DNA of 6,545 nt from Candidatus Omnitrophota bacterium (GCA_030622705.1 JAUXFU010000052.1:1-6545), one strand, 5' to 3'; counted from the stretch's first letter, positions 1-5,924 are shown. Notes: a model not told the origin generated them from the sequence alone. Numbers and translations: made by a program.

Positions 1-2
1 CT

Positions 3-299
3 GAGGCAGTCGGGGGGATTTTAGGATTAAGTAAAATAGTAATTATATCTCCGGAAAGCATCTCGATGATTTCTGAATCCGCTTCCTCCGGAGGATATGC
101 GATAGTTTTCAGTCCGCAGGCGGATATCGGCCGCAGGCACCATGGGTTTCTGGAGCATCTTGCCGCAGAGAAATATATTTATTTAATAGAAGCCTCCGGG
201 ATTTTTCATACTTTAGAGAAGATAGTTACAGAGAAGCCTGAGATTGTGAAATTACAGGATAGCTTGCGAGTTAAGCAGGCGCTGGAGAAATTGTTTTAA
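3..299 (+). CDS. ELM1-family (DUF1022) putative glycosyltransferase, C-terminal part
   Basis: The reading frame is open from the left edge and ends at TAA (297-299), so only about the last 98 residues are present. The internal ATG at 66 is not a credible start, because conserved sequence precedes it in frame. The visible stretch IISPESISMISESASSG matches the family signature in which a 'T/SxDSxSMxSEA' segment precedes a 'GKPVxV' strand; here that reads GGYAIVFSP. In this superfamily (mitochondrial fission ELM1 / bacterial DUF1022, GT-B fold) the segment lies in the C-terminal nucleotide-binding half, just before a helix. Bacterial members are commonly found in LPS and surface-glycan clusters and are annotated as putative glycosyltransferases; no precise reaction is established. 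It lies 81 bases upstream of the GT4-GT9 gene on the same strand, consistent with one cluster. The family call rests on a short stretch and is fairly, not fully, secure. Confidence 0.72.
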   Translation, partial: EAVGGILGLSKIVIISPESISMISESASSGGYAIVFSPQADIGRRHHGFLEHLAAEKYIYLIEASGIFHTLEKIVTEKPEIVKLQDSLRVKQALEKLF

Positions 300-303
300 G
301 GAG

Positions 304-381
304 CCCCGCACCTTTGGATATTCAGAAAAAATAATAAAAAAGAATTTAACAAAGGTGCGGGATAAAGGAGAGGGTGCGGGG
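304..381 (+). repeat. GC-rich inverted/direct repeat arms in the operon leader
   Basis: A 12-base arm CCCGCACCTTTG (305-316) is the perfect complement of CAAAGGTGCGGG (350-361), enclosing a 33-base AT-rich loop. A second copy of the right arm, GGTGCGGGG (373-381), can pair over 9 bases with CCCCGCACC (304-312). The left arm therefore has two mutually exclusive partners. The second partner covers the first base of the GTG start codon and follows the Shine-Dalgarno. There is no T tract after either hairpin, so this is not a standard terminator. It may be a mobile palindromic repeat that landed in the leader, or a cis-acting translation control structure; the sequence alone does not decide between them. 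Confidence 0.6.
364..371 (+). promoter_or_regulatory. Ribosome binding site for the GT4-GT9 gene
   Basis: AAAGGAGA lies 9 bases before the GTG at 381 and supports that non-ATG start. The start is also supported by the protein, because MNILQIVPELNVGGVE begins exactly where GT4 enzymes normally begin. The site lies between the two GGTGCGGG arms, so it would be exposed or masked depending on which arm pairs with 304-312. Confidence 0.75.
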
Positions 382-2498
382 TGAATATTCTACAGATAGT
401 ACCTGAATTAAATGTTGGGGGGGTGGAGACAGGCACGCGGGATTTAGCCGGGTATCTGGTTAAGCATGGGCATAAGAGCGTGGTAGTCTCCAATGGGGGC
501 ACGCTGGTTGACGAATTGGAAAAACAGGGTTCTGTTCATTATACCCTTGCTGTGCATAAGAAGTCGCTATTTACGATTTTCTCGATGATTCCAAGAATCG
601 CTGAGATTATCCGTAAGGAAAAAATCGATATTGTGCATGCCCGTTCCCGGGTTCCTGCATGGATTTCCTTTTTTGCCGCTCGCCTGACGGGCAAGGTATT
701 TATCACTACCTGCCATGGTTATTATAAAGCCCATTTTGCCAGCCGGCCAATGGGCTGGGGTAAGTTGGTCATTTGTCCAAGCGAGGTGATTGTTAATCAT
801 ATGAATAAGGATTTTGGCCTGTCCTTAGAGCGTGTCCGTTTGGTTCCCCGCGGCGTAGATTTAGAAAGGTTTAGGTTTTCCCCGCCCCTTTCACACAGTA
901 GCGCAGGACAAGGAAAAGCAAAGGCAGGGTTTAATATCGGAATTATTGGCCGGTTAACCCCGCTAAAGGGCCATACCTATTTCTTGCGGGCAATAGCGCG
1001 GGTAATGCGGCAGGTTTATTCTCCGTCGATAAAGGTCTGGATAGTAGGAGGCGTTTCTGCTTCTCATCAGGATTATAAGCGGGAATTAGAGATTTTGATT
1101 AAAAGGCTGGGATTGGGGCATTGTGTTGAATTTCTCGGCACACAACATGATATAGCCGGGGTTTTATCCGGTTTAAATCTTTTGGTTATGCCGTCTGTTT
1201 GTCATGAGGCATTTGGCCGGGTGATTATTGAGGCGCAGGCAAGCGGTGTTCCGGTGATTGCAAGCAGGATAGGAGGGGCTATTGATATCATTGATCATAA
1301 TTCGACCGGAATTTTAGTCGACCCTGGTGATACGCAGGGGTTATCTAAGGCGGTTATCAAGATTATTAAAGATAATTCTTTTGCCGCTGATTTAGCTAAA
1401 AATGCATATCGGAAGTTAAAGCAGGAGTTTACTCTGGAGTTAATGGCTAGCAGTACGTTAAAGGTTTACAGGGAAGCACTTTCGAATTTTAGGGTTTTGG
1501 TTATAAAATTGCGTTCTTTGGGAGATGTGGTTCTAAGTGTTTGCGGTTTACGGGCTATAAGAAAGAAATTTCCCCGGCCGAATTACAAAATCAGCCTCTT
1601 GGTAAATATTCCCTACCAGGAGCTTTTATTTAATTGTCCGTATATCGATGAACTTATTGTGTGTGATTTAAACGGCAGGGATAAGGGTATGAAGGGGTTT
1701 CTTAAGACAGCTGGAGAATTAAGGAAGAGGAATTTTGATTTTGCAATTGACCTGCAGAATAATCATAACAGCCACCTATTGGCTTTTTTAGGCTACATCC
1801 CGGCGCGCTATGGCTATAGACGAAAATTCGGCTTTTTACTTAATCATTCAATTCCTGTCAAGGAGATGACCCGTGGGCCGGTTGAGCATCAGTTTCAAGT
1901 ATTGAAGATGCTGGACATAAAAAAGGGCACAGGCGTCTATCATGAACTCTGGCCGGGCAAGGATGACGAGGAATATATTGAGAATTTTTTAAATGAGCAA
2001 TGGTTAGGGCCTAAGCAAATTTTAGTGGGGATGAATGTTAGCGCGAGTAAGAAATGGTTAACTAAAGCCTGGCCCTCTGATTACATTGCTTGTCTTTGCG
2101 AAAATCTTGCTTTAAAAGACATACGTATGGTATTTACCGGTGGGCCAGAGGATTTATCCCTGGCAAGCGGTATCGTTGAGCTATTAGAAAGCGCAAAGCC
2201 AATTGTTGCCTGCGGTAAAACGAGTATTAACCAATTAGTTTCTTTGATTAAGAGATGCCGGGTTTTTATTAGTTCGGATTCTGCCCCTTTGCACATTGCT
2301 GCTGCTGTTGGGGTGCCTTATATCGCCCTTTTTGGCCCAACTGACCCAGGCAGGCATCTTACCCCGGGCCAGAAAGGAAAGGTTTTTTATAAAAACCTTT
2401 CCTGCAGCCCTTGTTATAAACCCAGATGTAAAACGCAAAAGTGTATGTATGCGATTAAACCAAAAGAGGTAATAGAGGCAATAGAAAAGCTATTATGA
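381..2498 (+). CDS. Bifunctional GT4-GT9 fusion glycosyltransferase
   Basis: This 705-residue protein carries two complete GT-B glycosyltransferases. Residues 1 to about 366 are a GT4 (GT1-superfamily, retaining) enzyme: glycine loop G13-G14, a GRLTPLKGH phosphate-binding segment (R191, K196) and the EX7E pair E276/E284 in HEAFGRVIIE. Residues about 370-705 are a GT9 ADP-heptose:LPS heptosyltransferase-like enzyme: LRSLGDVVLS at 377-386, the KKWLTKAWP segment at 557-565 and DSAPLH (D633, H638), followed by ALFGPTDP. A four-cysteine tail follows (C675, C678, C683, C688). Each half has the normal length of a free-standing enzyme, and no stop, frameshift or internal ribosome site is seen at the junction. 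The likely role is two consecutive sugar additions to an LPS core or lipooligosaccharide on the cytoplasmic face of the inner membrane. Sugar specificity cannot be read. The GTG start has a good ribosome binding site. The stop overlaps the next start as ATGA. Confidence 0.93.
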   Translation: MNILQIVPELNVGGVETGTRDLAGYLVKHGHKSVVVSNGGTLVDELEKQGSVHYTLAVHKKSLFTIFSMIPRIAEIIRKEKIDIVHARSRVPAWISFFAARLTGKVFITTCHGYYKAHFASRPMGWGKLVICPSEVIVNHMNKDFGLSLERVRLVPRGVDLERFRFSPPLSHSSAGQGKAKAGFNIGIIGRLTPLKGHTYFLRAIARVMRQVYSPSIKVWIVGGVSASHQDYKRELEILIKRLGLGHCVEFLGTQHDIAGVLSGLNLLVMPSVCHEAFGRVIIEAQASGVPVIASRIGGAIDIIDHNSTGILVDPGDTQGLSKAVIKIIKDNSFAADLAKNAYRKLKQEFTLELMASSTLKVYREALSNFRVLVIKLRSLGDVVLSVCGLRAIRKKFPRPNYKISLLVNIPYQELLFNCPYIDELIVCDLNGRDKGMKGFLKTAGELRKRNFDFAIDLQNNHNSHLLAFLGYIPARYGYRRKFGFLLNHSIPVKEMTRGPVEHQFQVLKMLDIKKGTGVYHELWPGKDDEEYIENFLNEQWLGPKQILVGMNVSASKKWLTKAWPSDYIACLCENLALKDIRMVFTGGPEDLSLASGIVELLESAKPIVACGKTSINQLVSLIKRCRVFISSDSAPLHIAAAVGVPYIALFGPTDPGRHLTPGQKGKVFYKNLSCSPCYKPRCKTQKCMYAIKPKEVIEAIEKLL
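2375..2403. repeat. Perfect 13-bp inverted repeat inside the GT9 domain coding region
   Basis: AGGAAAGGTTTTT (2375-2387) and AAAAACCTTTCCT (2391-2403) are perfect complements separated by only three bases (TAT). The hairpin encodes roughly GKVFYKNLSC, directly before the conserved four-cysteine tail of the GT9 domain. It is not followed by a T run, so it is not a standard terminator. It could affect mRNA stability or be chance in an A/T-rich reading frame. Confidence 0.7.
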
Positions 2499-3607
2499 AC
2501 ATTTTATTGCTTACAAATCACCTTAACATCGGTGGGATAACCCGATATGTTTTAAACTTAAGTTATGGTTTAAAAAAGCGCGGACACAAGGTTTTTGTGG
2601 GTTCTGTGCCGGGTTGGGGTGGGGAATTCTTAGAGAATAATGAGATTTCTTTACTTGAGCTTCCGCTTAAGACAAAATCGATACTATCCCCAAGCGTAGT
2701 TTCTTCATATTTTATTTTAAAACGATTTATCCGCAGGGAAGGTATTGACATAATTCATGCTCAGACCCGCATTACTCAGTTCCTCGGATTTCTTTTAAGC
2801 AAAAGGCTTAATATCGCGTATGTGTGTACCTTTCATGGATTCTATCGTCCTCACCCAGGAAGGAAGATGATTCCCTGTTTGGGGGATTTGACTATTGCCG
2901 TTAGTCAGGCAGTCGGGCGGCATTTAATCGAGGATTTCAATCTTCATAAAAAGGACCTGCGGGTGATTTATAATTCGGTTAATTTGAAGTTGAATTCTGT
3001 CTGTTCCTGCCGTAAACAAGGGCTAAAAGGCAGTAAGGATTACGCGTATCTTAAGGGCAGTCCTACCTTAGGTATTGTTGCCAGGTTGTCAAAGGAAAAA
3101 GGGCATCTTGTGCTTTTCTCTGCCTTCAGCCAGTTAATCAAGGAATACCCTCAAGCCCGGTTATTGATTGCCGGCTCGGGTAAGAAAGAAGGAGAATTGA
3201 GGAAATGGGTCAAAGGCAATAACCTTGCCGGCCAGATTATATTCTTAGGCAATGTATCCGGAGTCGATTCAGTATTCAGCATCCTTGATGTTTCGATTTT
3301 ACCCTCTTTCAGTGAGGGGTTTGCACTATCCGTTCTTGAGGCACAAGCAGAAGGCGTACCGGTAGTTGCTAGTCCTGTCGGGGGGATAAACGAGATAGTT
3401 GAACATAGGCAGACTGGAATTTTGGTCAAGCCGGGTAATTCTGAAGAATTGTATCGGGGGATAAAGCTGCTGTTGGAGGATGTTTCGCTGAGACAGAAGA
3501 TAATTAATAATGCAAAGAAGCAGTTTGAAGAGAAGTTTAGTCTGGGGAAGATGACTTTTGGGGTAGAGCAGGTGTACACAGAGGCAGTAGGAAAAAGGAG
3601 GGTTTAA
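2495..3607 (+). CDS. GT4 family glycosyltransferase
   Basis: This is a 370-residue GT-B glycosyltransferase of the GT4 family, of normal length. The N-terminal acceptor domain begins MNILLLTNHLNIGGITRYV, with glycine loop G13-G14. The C-terminal nucleotide-sugar domain has GIVARLSKEKGH (R197, K202) and the EX7E motif in EGFALSVLE (E274, E282), followed by GVPVVASPVGGINEIV and TGILVKPGN. The family transfers a sugar from a nucleotide donor with retention of configuration. Donor and acceptor cannot be read from sequence, but the neighbours imply a core or surface-glycan acceptor on a lipid carrier. The N-terminus closely resembles the GT4 half of the upstream fusion in layout (MNIL...LNxGG, then IDIxHAxxR), suggesting related enzymes acting in sequence or an old duplication. 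The start overlaps the upstream stop (ATGA) and has no strong ribosome binding site, so translation is probably coupled. Confidence 0.94.
   Translation: MNILLLTNHLNIGGITRYVLNLSYGLKKRGHKVFVGSVPGWGGEFLENNEISLLELPLKTKSILSPSVVSSYFILKRFIRREGIDIIHAQTRITQFLGFLLSKRLNIAYVCTFHGFYRPHPGRKMIPCLGDLTIAVSQAVGRHLIEDFNLHKKDLRVIYNSVNLKLNSVCSCRKQGLKGSKDYAYLKGSPTLGIVARLSKEKGHLVLFSAFSQLIKEYPQARLLIAGSGKKEGELRKWVKGNNLAGQIIFLGNVSGVDSVFSILDVSILPSFSEGFALSVLEAQAEGVPVVASPVGGINEIVEHRQTGILVKPGNSEELYRGIKLLLEDVSLRQKIINNAKKQFEEKFSLGKMTFGVEQVYTEAVGKRRV
3595..3601 (+). promoter_or_regulatory. Strong ribosome binding site for the deacetylase
   Basis: A perfect AAGGAGG lies 5 bases before the ATG at 3607, inside the last codons of the upstream GT4 gene. 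It fixes the start within the TAATG overlap and suggests that this gene is translated efficiently in its own right and not only by coupling. Confidence 0.8.
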
Positions 3608-4383
3608 TGAGGCGGATTAGGCCAGCAGGCCTTGTTTTAATAATTTTAGCAGTTGTTTTTTTAGGAGTTTATGCTTATTTTCAGGCAAATTACTTTCCGC
3701 CGATCCTTATGTATCATCATATCGATAAAGCCCTCGCGCAGGAAACGAGTATTGCTGTTTCGCCTCAGGTATTTAGAGAGCAGATGGCTTTTATTAAAAA
3801 ACATAAATATAAGGTAGTTTCCCTTCAGCAGGTATGCGAAATGCTCAGGACAAAAAGCAGGCTCCCGCGTAATCTGGTGGTGATTACCTCTGATGATGGG
3901 TATAAAAACAACTTAGAAGCAGTTAGAATTTTAAAAAAGTATAATTTTCCGGCAACAATTTTTGTTGTTGTTAACTGGCTAGATAAAGACAGTTTCCTGA
4001 GCAGGCAGGATCTGGATTGGATCAGCAGGGAATCACCGGTTAATTTAGGCTCGCATACCCTGAATCACTATAATTTAGGTCAGTTATCGGCGCAAGAGCA
4101 AACTGAAGAGATTCTGGGGTCGAGGTTAAACGCAAGGCAGGATTTTGGCCTGGAATTTAAAACTCTGTGTTATCCTTATGGGGCGTTTAACCGGGAAACC
4201 CTGAAGATAGCCAGGCAAGCCGGTTATGTATGCGCTTGTACAACCGGGCGCGGTTTTTCCCGCCAGACGGATCTTTATGCCTTAAGAAGAATTAAGATTA
4301 CCGATCATGACTTAGGAATAAGGCTCTGGGTGAAACTTTCCGGATTCTATAATATATTCAGAAAATTAAAGAATCCATTTTAG
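3607..4383 (+). CDS. Membrane-anchored polysaccharide deacetylase (NodB domain, CE4)
   Basis: This 258-residue protein has one N-terminal hydrophobic segment (about residues 7-26, after MRRIRP) that should anchor it in the inner membrane with the catalytic domain outside. It has no lipobox. CE4 motifs are visible: motif 1 TSDDGY with D96 (expected base) and D97 (metal), motif 2 SHTLNH with metal ligands H150 and H154, and motif 3 CYPYG at 188-192. PPILMYHHI near residue 31 is typical of PgaB/IcaB-like and related short deacetylases. CE4 enzymes remove N- or O-acetyl groups from sugars using a divalent metal. In this context a periplasmic glycan or lipid-linked sugar is the likely substrate, which is inference. 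The usual F/T before DDG is S95 here, a small deviation unlikely to abolish activity. It begins in a 1-base overlap with the upstream gene. A gap of 35 bases follows. Confidence 0.92.
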   Translation: MRRIRPAGLVLIILAVVFLGVYAYFQANYFPPILMYHHIDKALAQETSIAVSPQVFREQMAFIKKHKYKVVSLQQVCEMLRTKSRLPRNLVVITSDDGYKNNLEAVRILKKYNFPATIFVVVNWLDKDSFLSRQDLDWISRESPVNLGSHTLNHYNLGQLSAQEQTEEILGSRLNARQDFGLEFKTLCYPYGAFNRETLKIARQAGYVCACTTGRGFSRQTDLYALRRIKITDHDLGIRLWVKLSGFYNIFRKLKNPF

Positions 4384-4418
4384 CAAGTCGGTCAACGAGA
4401 CTTAGGCAGGTATATTAA

Positions 4419-5468
4419 ATGCAGAGGATTTTAGTGGTAAACGTTAACTGGTTGGGTGATGTTGTTCTTTCTATTCCTTTTCTGCGGACATTGAGAGAGA
4501 ATTTCCCCGACAGTTTTATTGTTTCAACAATACCGCAGCGCTGTAAGGAGGTTTTAGCAGAGTCTCCATATCTGGATGAGGTTCTCTATTTTGATGAACG
4601 CACTACCCACCGGGGATTATGGAAGAAAATTAAATTTATTTTAGAATTGAGGGGAAAGAGGTTTGATACCGCTATTTTTATTCATCGTTCTTTCACGCGT
4701 ACAATCATCTGTTTTTTGGCGGGGATTAAAGGCAGGATTGGTTATTATACCCGCAAGAGAAGGTGGCTGCTTACCAGAAAGATTCAGCCTTTGCCTAGGG
4801 GTAATGTGCATCGCAGTGATTATTATCTGGGTATACTCGAGGGGATGGGATTAAGGATCGACAGCAGGAATTATGAGTTTTTTCTCAATGATTCTCACCG
4901 CCGGTCCATAAAAGAAAAATTAAGGCAAACCGGACTAAAGGACAATGAGCATTTTGCCGTACTGCATCCCGGAGCTAACGAGCAGATAAGGCGCTGGCCG
5001 GTTGAGAATTTTGCTCATCTTGCCCGGCGAATCTCAGAGGAGTTTGGCTTAAACACGGTAATCAGCGGGGCAGACAGGGATATTAATCTGGCCTGCGGAA
5101 TTGAAGATTTATCCGCGGTGGGCTTGATTAATCTTTGCGGCAGGACTTCATTAAAAGAATTGGCGGCGTTGCTTGAGATAGCGCAGTTCGTGGTTAGCGG
5201 GGATACCGGCCCGATGCATATTGCTTCGGCTGTGGGGGCAGCCGTGATTTGTCTGTTTGGCACAGCATCGCCTAAGATTACCTGTCCCAGGGGTAAGGGT
5301 AAATATGTAATTATCCAGAAGGATGTTGGTTGTGTTATTCCCTGCGGTAAGCTTGATTGTAAGGATATCCGTTGTATGAAGGCAATCAGCGTAGAGGATG
5401 TAATTGAGAAAATACCGGAGTTAATAAAAACAAAAGCAAAAGATTTTCCTTCACAAAGCACACAGTAG
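4419..5468 (+). CDS. GT9 family heptosyltransferase, WaaF/WaaC-like
   Basis: This is a 349-residue GT-B enzyme of the ADP-heptose:LPS heptosyltransferase family. The N-terminal signature is ILVVNVNWLGDVVLSIPFLRTL. The C-terminal domain has LHPGANEQIRRWP (R192-W193-P194, where many relatives have KxWP) and SGDTGPMHIASAVG (D262, H267), then CLFGTASP. The family transfers L-glycero-D-manno-heptose from ADP-heptose to the LPS inner core at the cytoplasmic face of the inner membrane. It is closer in style to heptosyltransferase II (WaaF), but the exact acceptor is uncertain, so no symbol is given. A four-cysteine tail (C305, C309, C314, C319, then M320) parallels that of the GT9 half of the upstream fusion. 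The family-like sequence ends near residue 336; the last dozen residues look like added low-complexity tail, and the TAG stop lies within the GTAG head of a REP-like hairpin. The ribosome binding site is weak (AGG at 4408-4410). Confidence 0.93.
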   Translation: MQRILVVNVNWLGDVVLSIPFLRTLRENFPDSFIVSTIPQRCKEVLAESPYLDEVLYFDERTTHRGLWKKIKFILELRGKRFDTAIFIHRSFTRTIICFLAGIKGRIGYYTRKRRWLLTRKIQPLPRGNVHRSDYYLGILEGMGLRIDSRNYEFFLNDSHRRSIKEKLRQTGLKDNEHFAVLHPGANEQIRRWPVENFAHLARRISEEFGLNTVISGADRDINLACGIEDLSAVGLINLCGRTSLKELAALLEIAQFVVSGDTGPMHIASAVGAAVICLFGTASPKITCPRGKGKYVIIQKDVGCVIPCGKLDCKDIRCMKAISVEDVIEKIPELIKTKAKDFPSQSTQ

Positions 5469-5490
5469 GGGTCGACCTCTGTGCCGGCCC
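5465..5490 (+). repeat. REP-like GTAG-headed hairpin overlapping the operon's last stop codon
   Basis: GTAG (5465-5468) is followed directly by GGGTCGAC (5469-5476), a CTCTGT loop and GCCGGCCC (5483-5490). The arms pair over 8 positions with one T-G wobble and one A-C mismatch. A 5' GTAG tetranucleotide next to a hairpin is the known layout of REP sequences recognised by RAYT transposases, and the same head occurs on the REP copies near 6208 and 6421. The TAG stop of the GT9 gene is part of this head. No T tract follows, so it is not a canonical terminator, though it may protect the mRNA 3' end as REPs can. Confidence 0.6.
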
Positions 5491-5554
5491 GTTACAAAAT
5501 GATAAATTATTAAAAAGAGATACTGGCTGTAAAACAAAAGGCGTATCGCAACAT

Positions 5555-5584
5555 CGTCATCCTGCGGCTCGACCGCAGGATTCA
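5555..5584 (+). repeat. GTCAT-type palindromic intergenic repeat, copy A
   Basis: This is a 30-base unit beginning CGTCATCCTGCGG and ending CCGCAGGATTCA. The arms ATCCTGCGG and CCGCAGGAT pair perfectly over 9 bp around a CTCGA loop. It belongs to the widespread GTCATyCTGCGG...CCGCAGrATCCAG class of small interspersed repeats seen between genes in diverse bacteria; that recognition is from memory. Copy B, 39 bases downstream, is identical through the whole stem-loop. Confidence 0.85.
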
Positions 5585-5593
5585 ACCCAACAC

Positions 5594-5624
5594 CGTCATC
5601 CTGCGGCTCGACCGCAGGATCCAG
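5594..5624 (+). repeat. GTCAT-type palindromic intergenic repeat, copy B
   Basis: It has the same stem-loop as copy A (9-bp arms ATCCTGCGG/CCGCAGGAT, loop CTCGA) and ends in the more usual GGATCCAG. It sits in tandem with copy A in the same orientation, separated by only nine bases (CCCAACACC), which suggests local duplication or insertion at a preferred target. Confidence 0.85.
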
Positions 5625-5672
5625 TGAGGAAACATTTCTATTATTTACAACAAAAGGCGTATCCTTTAGTTT

Positions 5673-5699
5673 TCCCTTGTGTTCTTAGCGCTCTTTGTG
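5673..5699 (-). repeat. 9-base-periodic CACAAAG-type tract
   Basis: Read on the minus strand, three consecutive 9-mers CACAAAGAG, CGCTAAGAA and CACAAGGGA share a CRCWAAGRR-like pattern. Similar degenerate 'ACCACAAAG...CACAAAG' tracts are common in intergenic DNA of many uncultured bacteria; that is a memory-based observation. A short related string, CACAAAGCACACAG, occurs on the plus strand at 5452-5465 inside the tail of the GT9 gene. No function is known to me. Confidence 0.45.
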
Positions 5700-5727
5700 G
5701 TTAAAAAATAAAATACGTCAAAATTCC

Positions 5728-5754
5728 CATATTATACGCAATACGTATAATATG
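5728..5754. repeat. AT-rich perfect 11-bp inverted repeat
   Basis: CATATTATACG (5728-5738) and CGTATAATATG (5744-5754) are exact complements around a CAATA loop. No T run follows that would make it an intrinsic terminator. A shorter relative, ATACG-TAGTT-CGTAT, occurs near 5851-5865. It could be an operator-like site, a small mobile palindrome or decay of a larger one. Confidence 0.65.
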
Positions 5755-5894
5755 ATATTATAGACTAAATACGAAAAAACAGGCGCAAAAGCGATTAATT
5801 CCCGTAAAAAATCACCCTTTTTAAGCAATAATTTAAAAAAGCACCACAAAATACGTAGTTCGTATATTAAGTGTTAGATGAAATAATAAAGTAT

Positions 5895-5924
5895 CGTCAT
5901 CCTGCGCGAAATCGCAGGATCCAG
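5895..5924 (+). repeat. GTCAT-type palindromic intergenic repeat, copy C (variant)
   Basis: It begins CGTCATCCTGCG and ends CGCAGGATCCAG. The stem is 8 bp (ATCCTGCG/CGCAGGAT) with a divergent CGAAAT centre in place of the CTCGA loop. The flanks match copies A and B, so the terminal segments are conserved more than the loop. Confidence 0.8.

Larger units (their letters stand above)
5533..5663 (+). repeat. 15-base direct repeat flanking two palindromic repeats
   Basis: AACAAAAGGCGTATC occurs at 5533-5547 and again exactly at 5649-5663. Between the copies lie palindromic repeat copies A and B and about 25 bases of AT-rich sequence. This may be a duplication of a local segment or an insertion footprint. 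At 15 bases it is longer than the target duplications of most insertion sequences, so a simple transposition event is not demonstrated. Confidence 0.65.

Noticed and set aside
304..361. Intrinsic terminator after the ELM1-like gene
   Set aside because: The stem is strong, but the loop is 33 bases and no T tract follows the 3' arm, which instead runs into the ribosome binding site of the next gene.
300..380. Sigma-70 type promoter in the leader
   Set aside because: TTGGAT near 315 and TAATAA near 330 are the only candidate boxes, and their spacing is far too short. The AT-rich loop gives many chance matches.
296..502. Minus-strand open frame across the leader and the start of the GT4-GT9 gene
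   Set aside because: It overlaps the conserved GT4 N-terminus, has no recognisable protein features, and its open status follows from the GC-rich repeat arms and the coding bias of the plus-strand gene.
1488..1530. Hidden separate start for the GT9 half of the fusion
   Set aside because: There is no stop between the halves, no Shine-Dalgarno and no ATG/GTG at the expected N-terminus, so a fusion is the simplest reading.
3151..3579. 142-codon minus-strand frame opposite the GT4 gene
   Set aside because: It is antisense to the conserved C-terminal GT4 domain with the EX7E motif. Its translation is serine/proline-rich without motifs, as expected of a shadow frame.
4663..4854. 63-codon plus-strand frame inside the GT9 gene, hydrophobic
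   Set aside because: It is an alternative frame of a well supported gene. Its hydrophobicity can arise from frame-shifted reading of the same codons, and no ribosome binding site supports it.
5015..5461. 148-codon minus-strand frame opposite the GT9 gene
   Set aside because: It lies fully within the conserved GT9 C-terminal domain on the other strand and has no family resemblance or ribosome binding site of note.
5469..5515. Intrinsic terminator at the operon end
   Set aside because: The hairpin is followed by GTTACAAAATG rather than a T run. It is better explained as a REP-like element, although Rho-dependent or REP-linked 3' ends remain possible.
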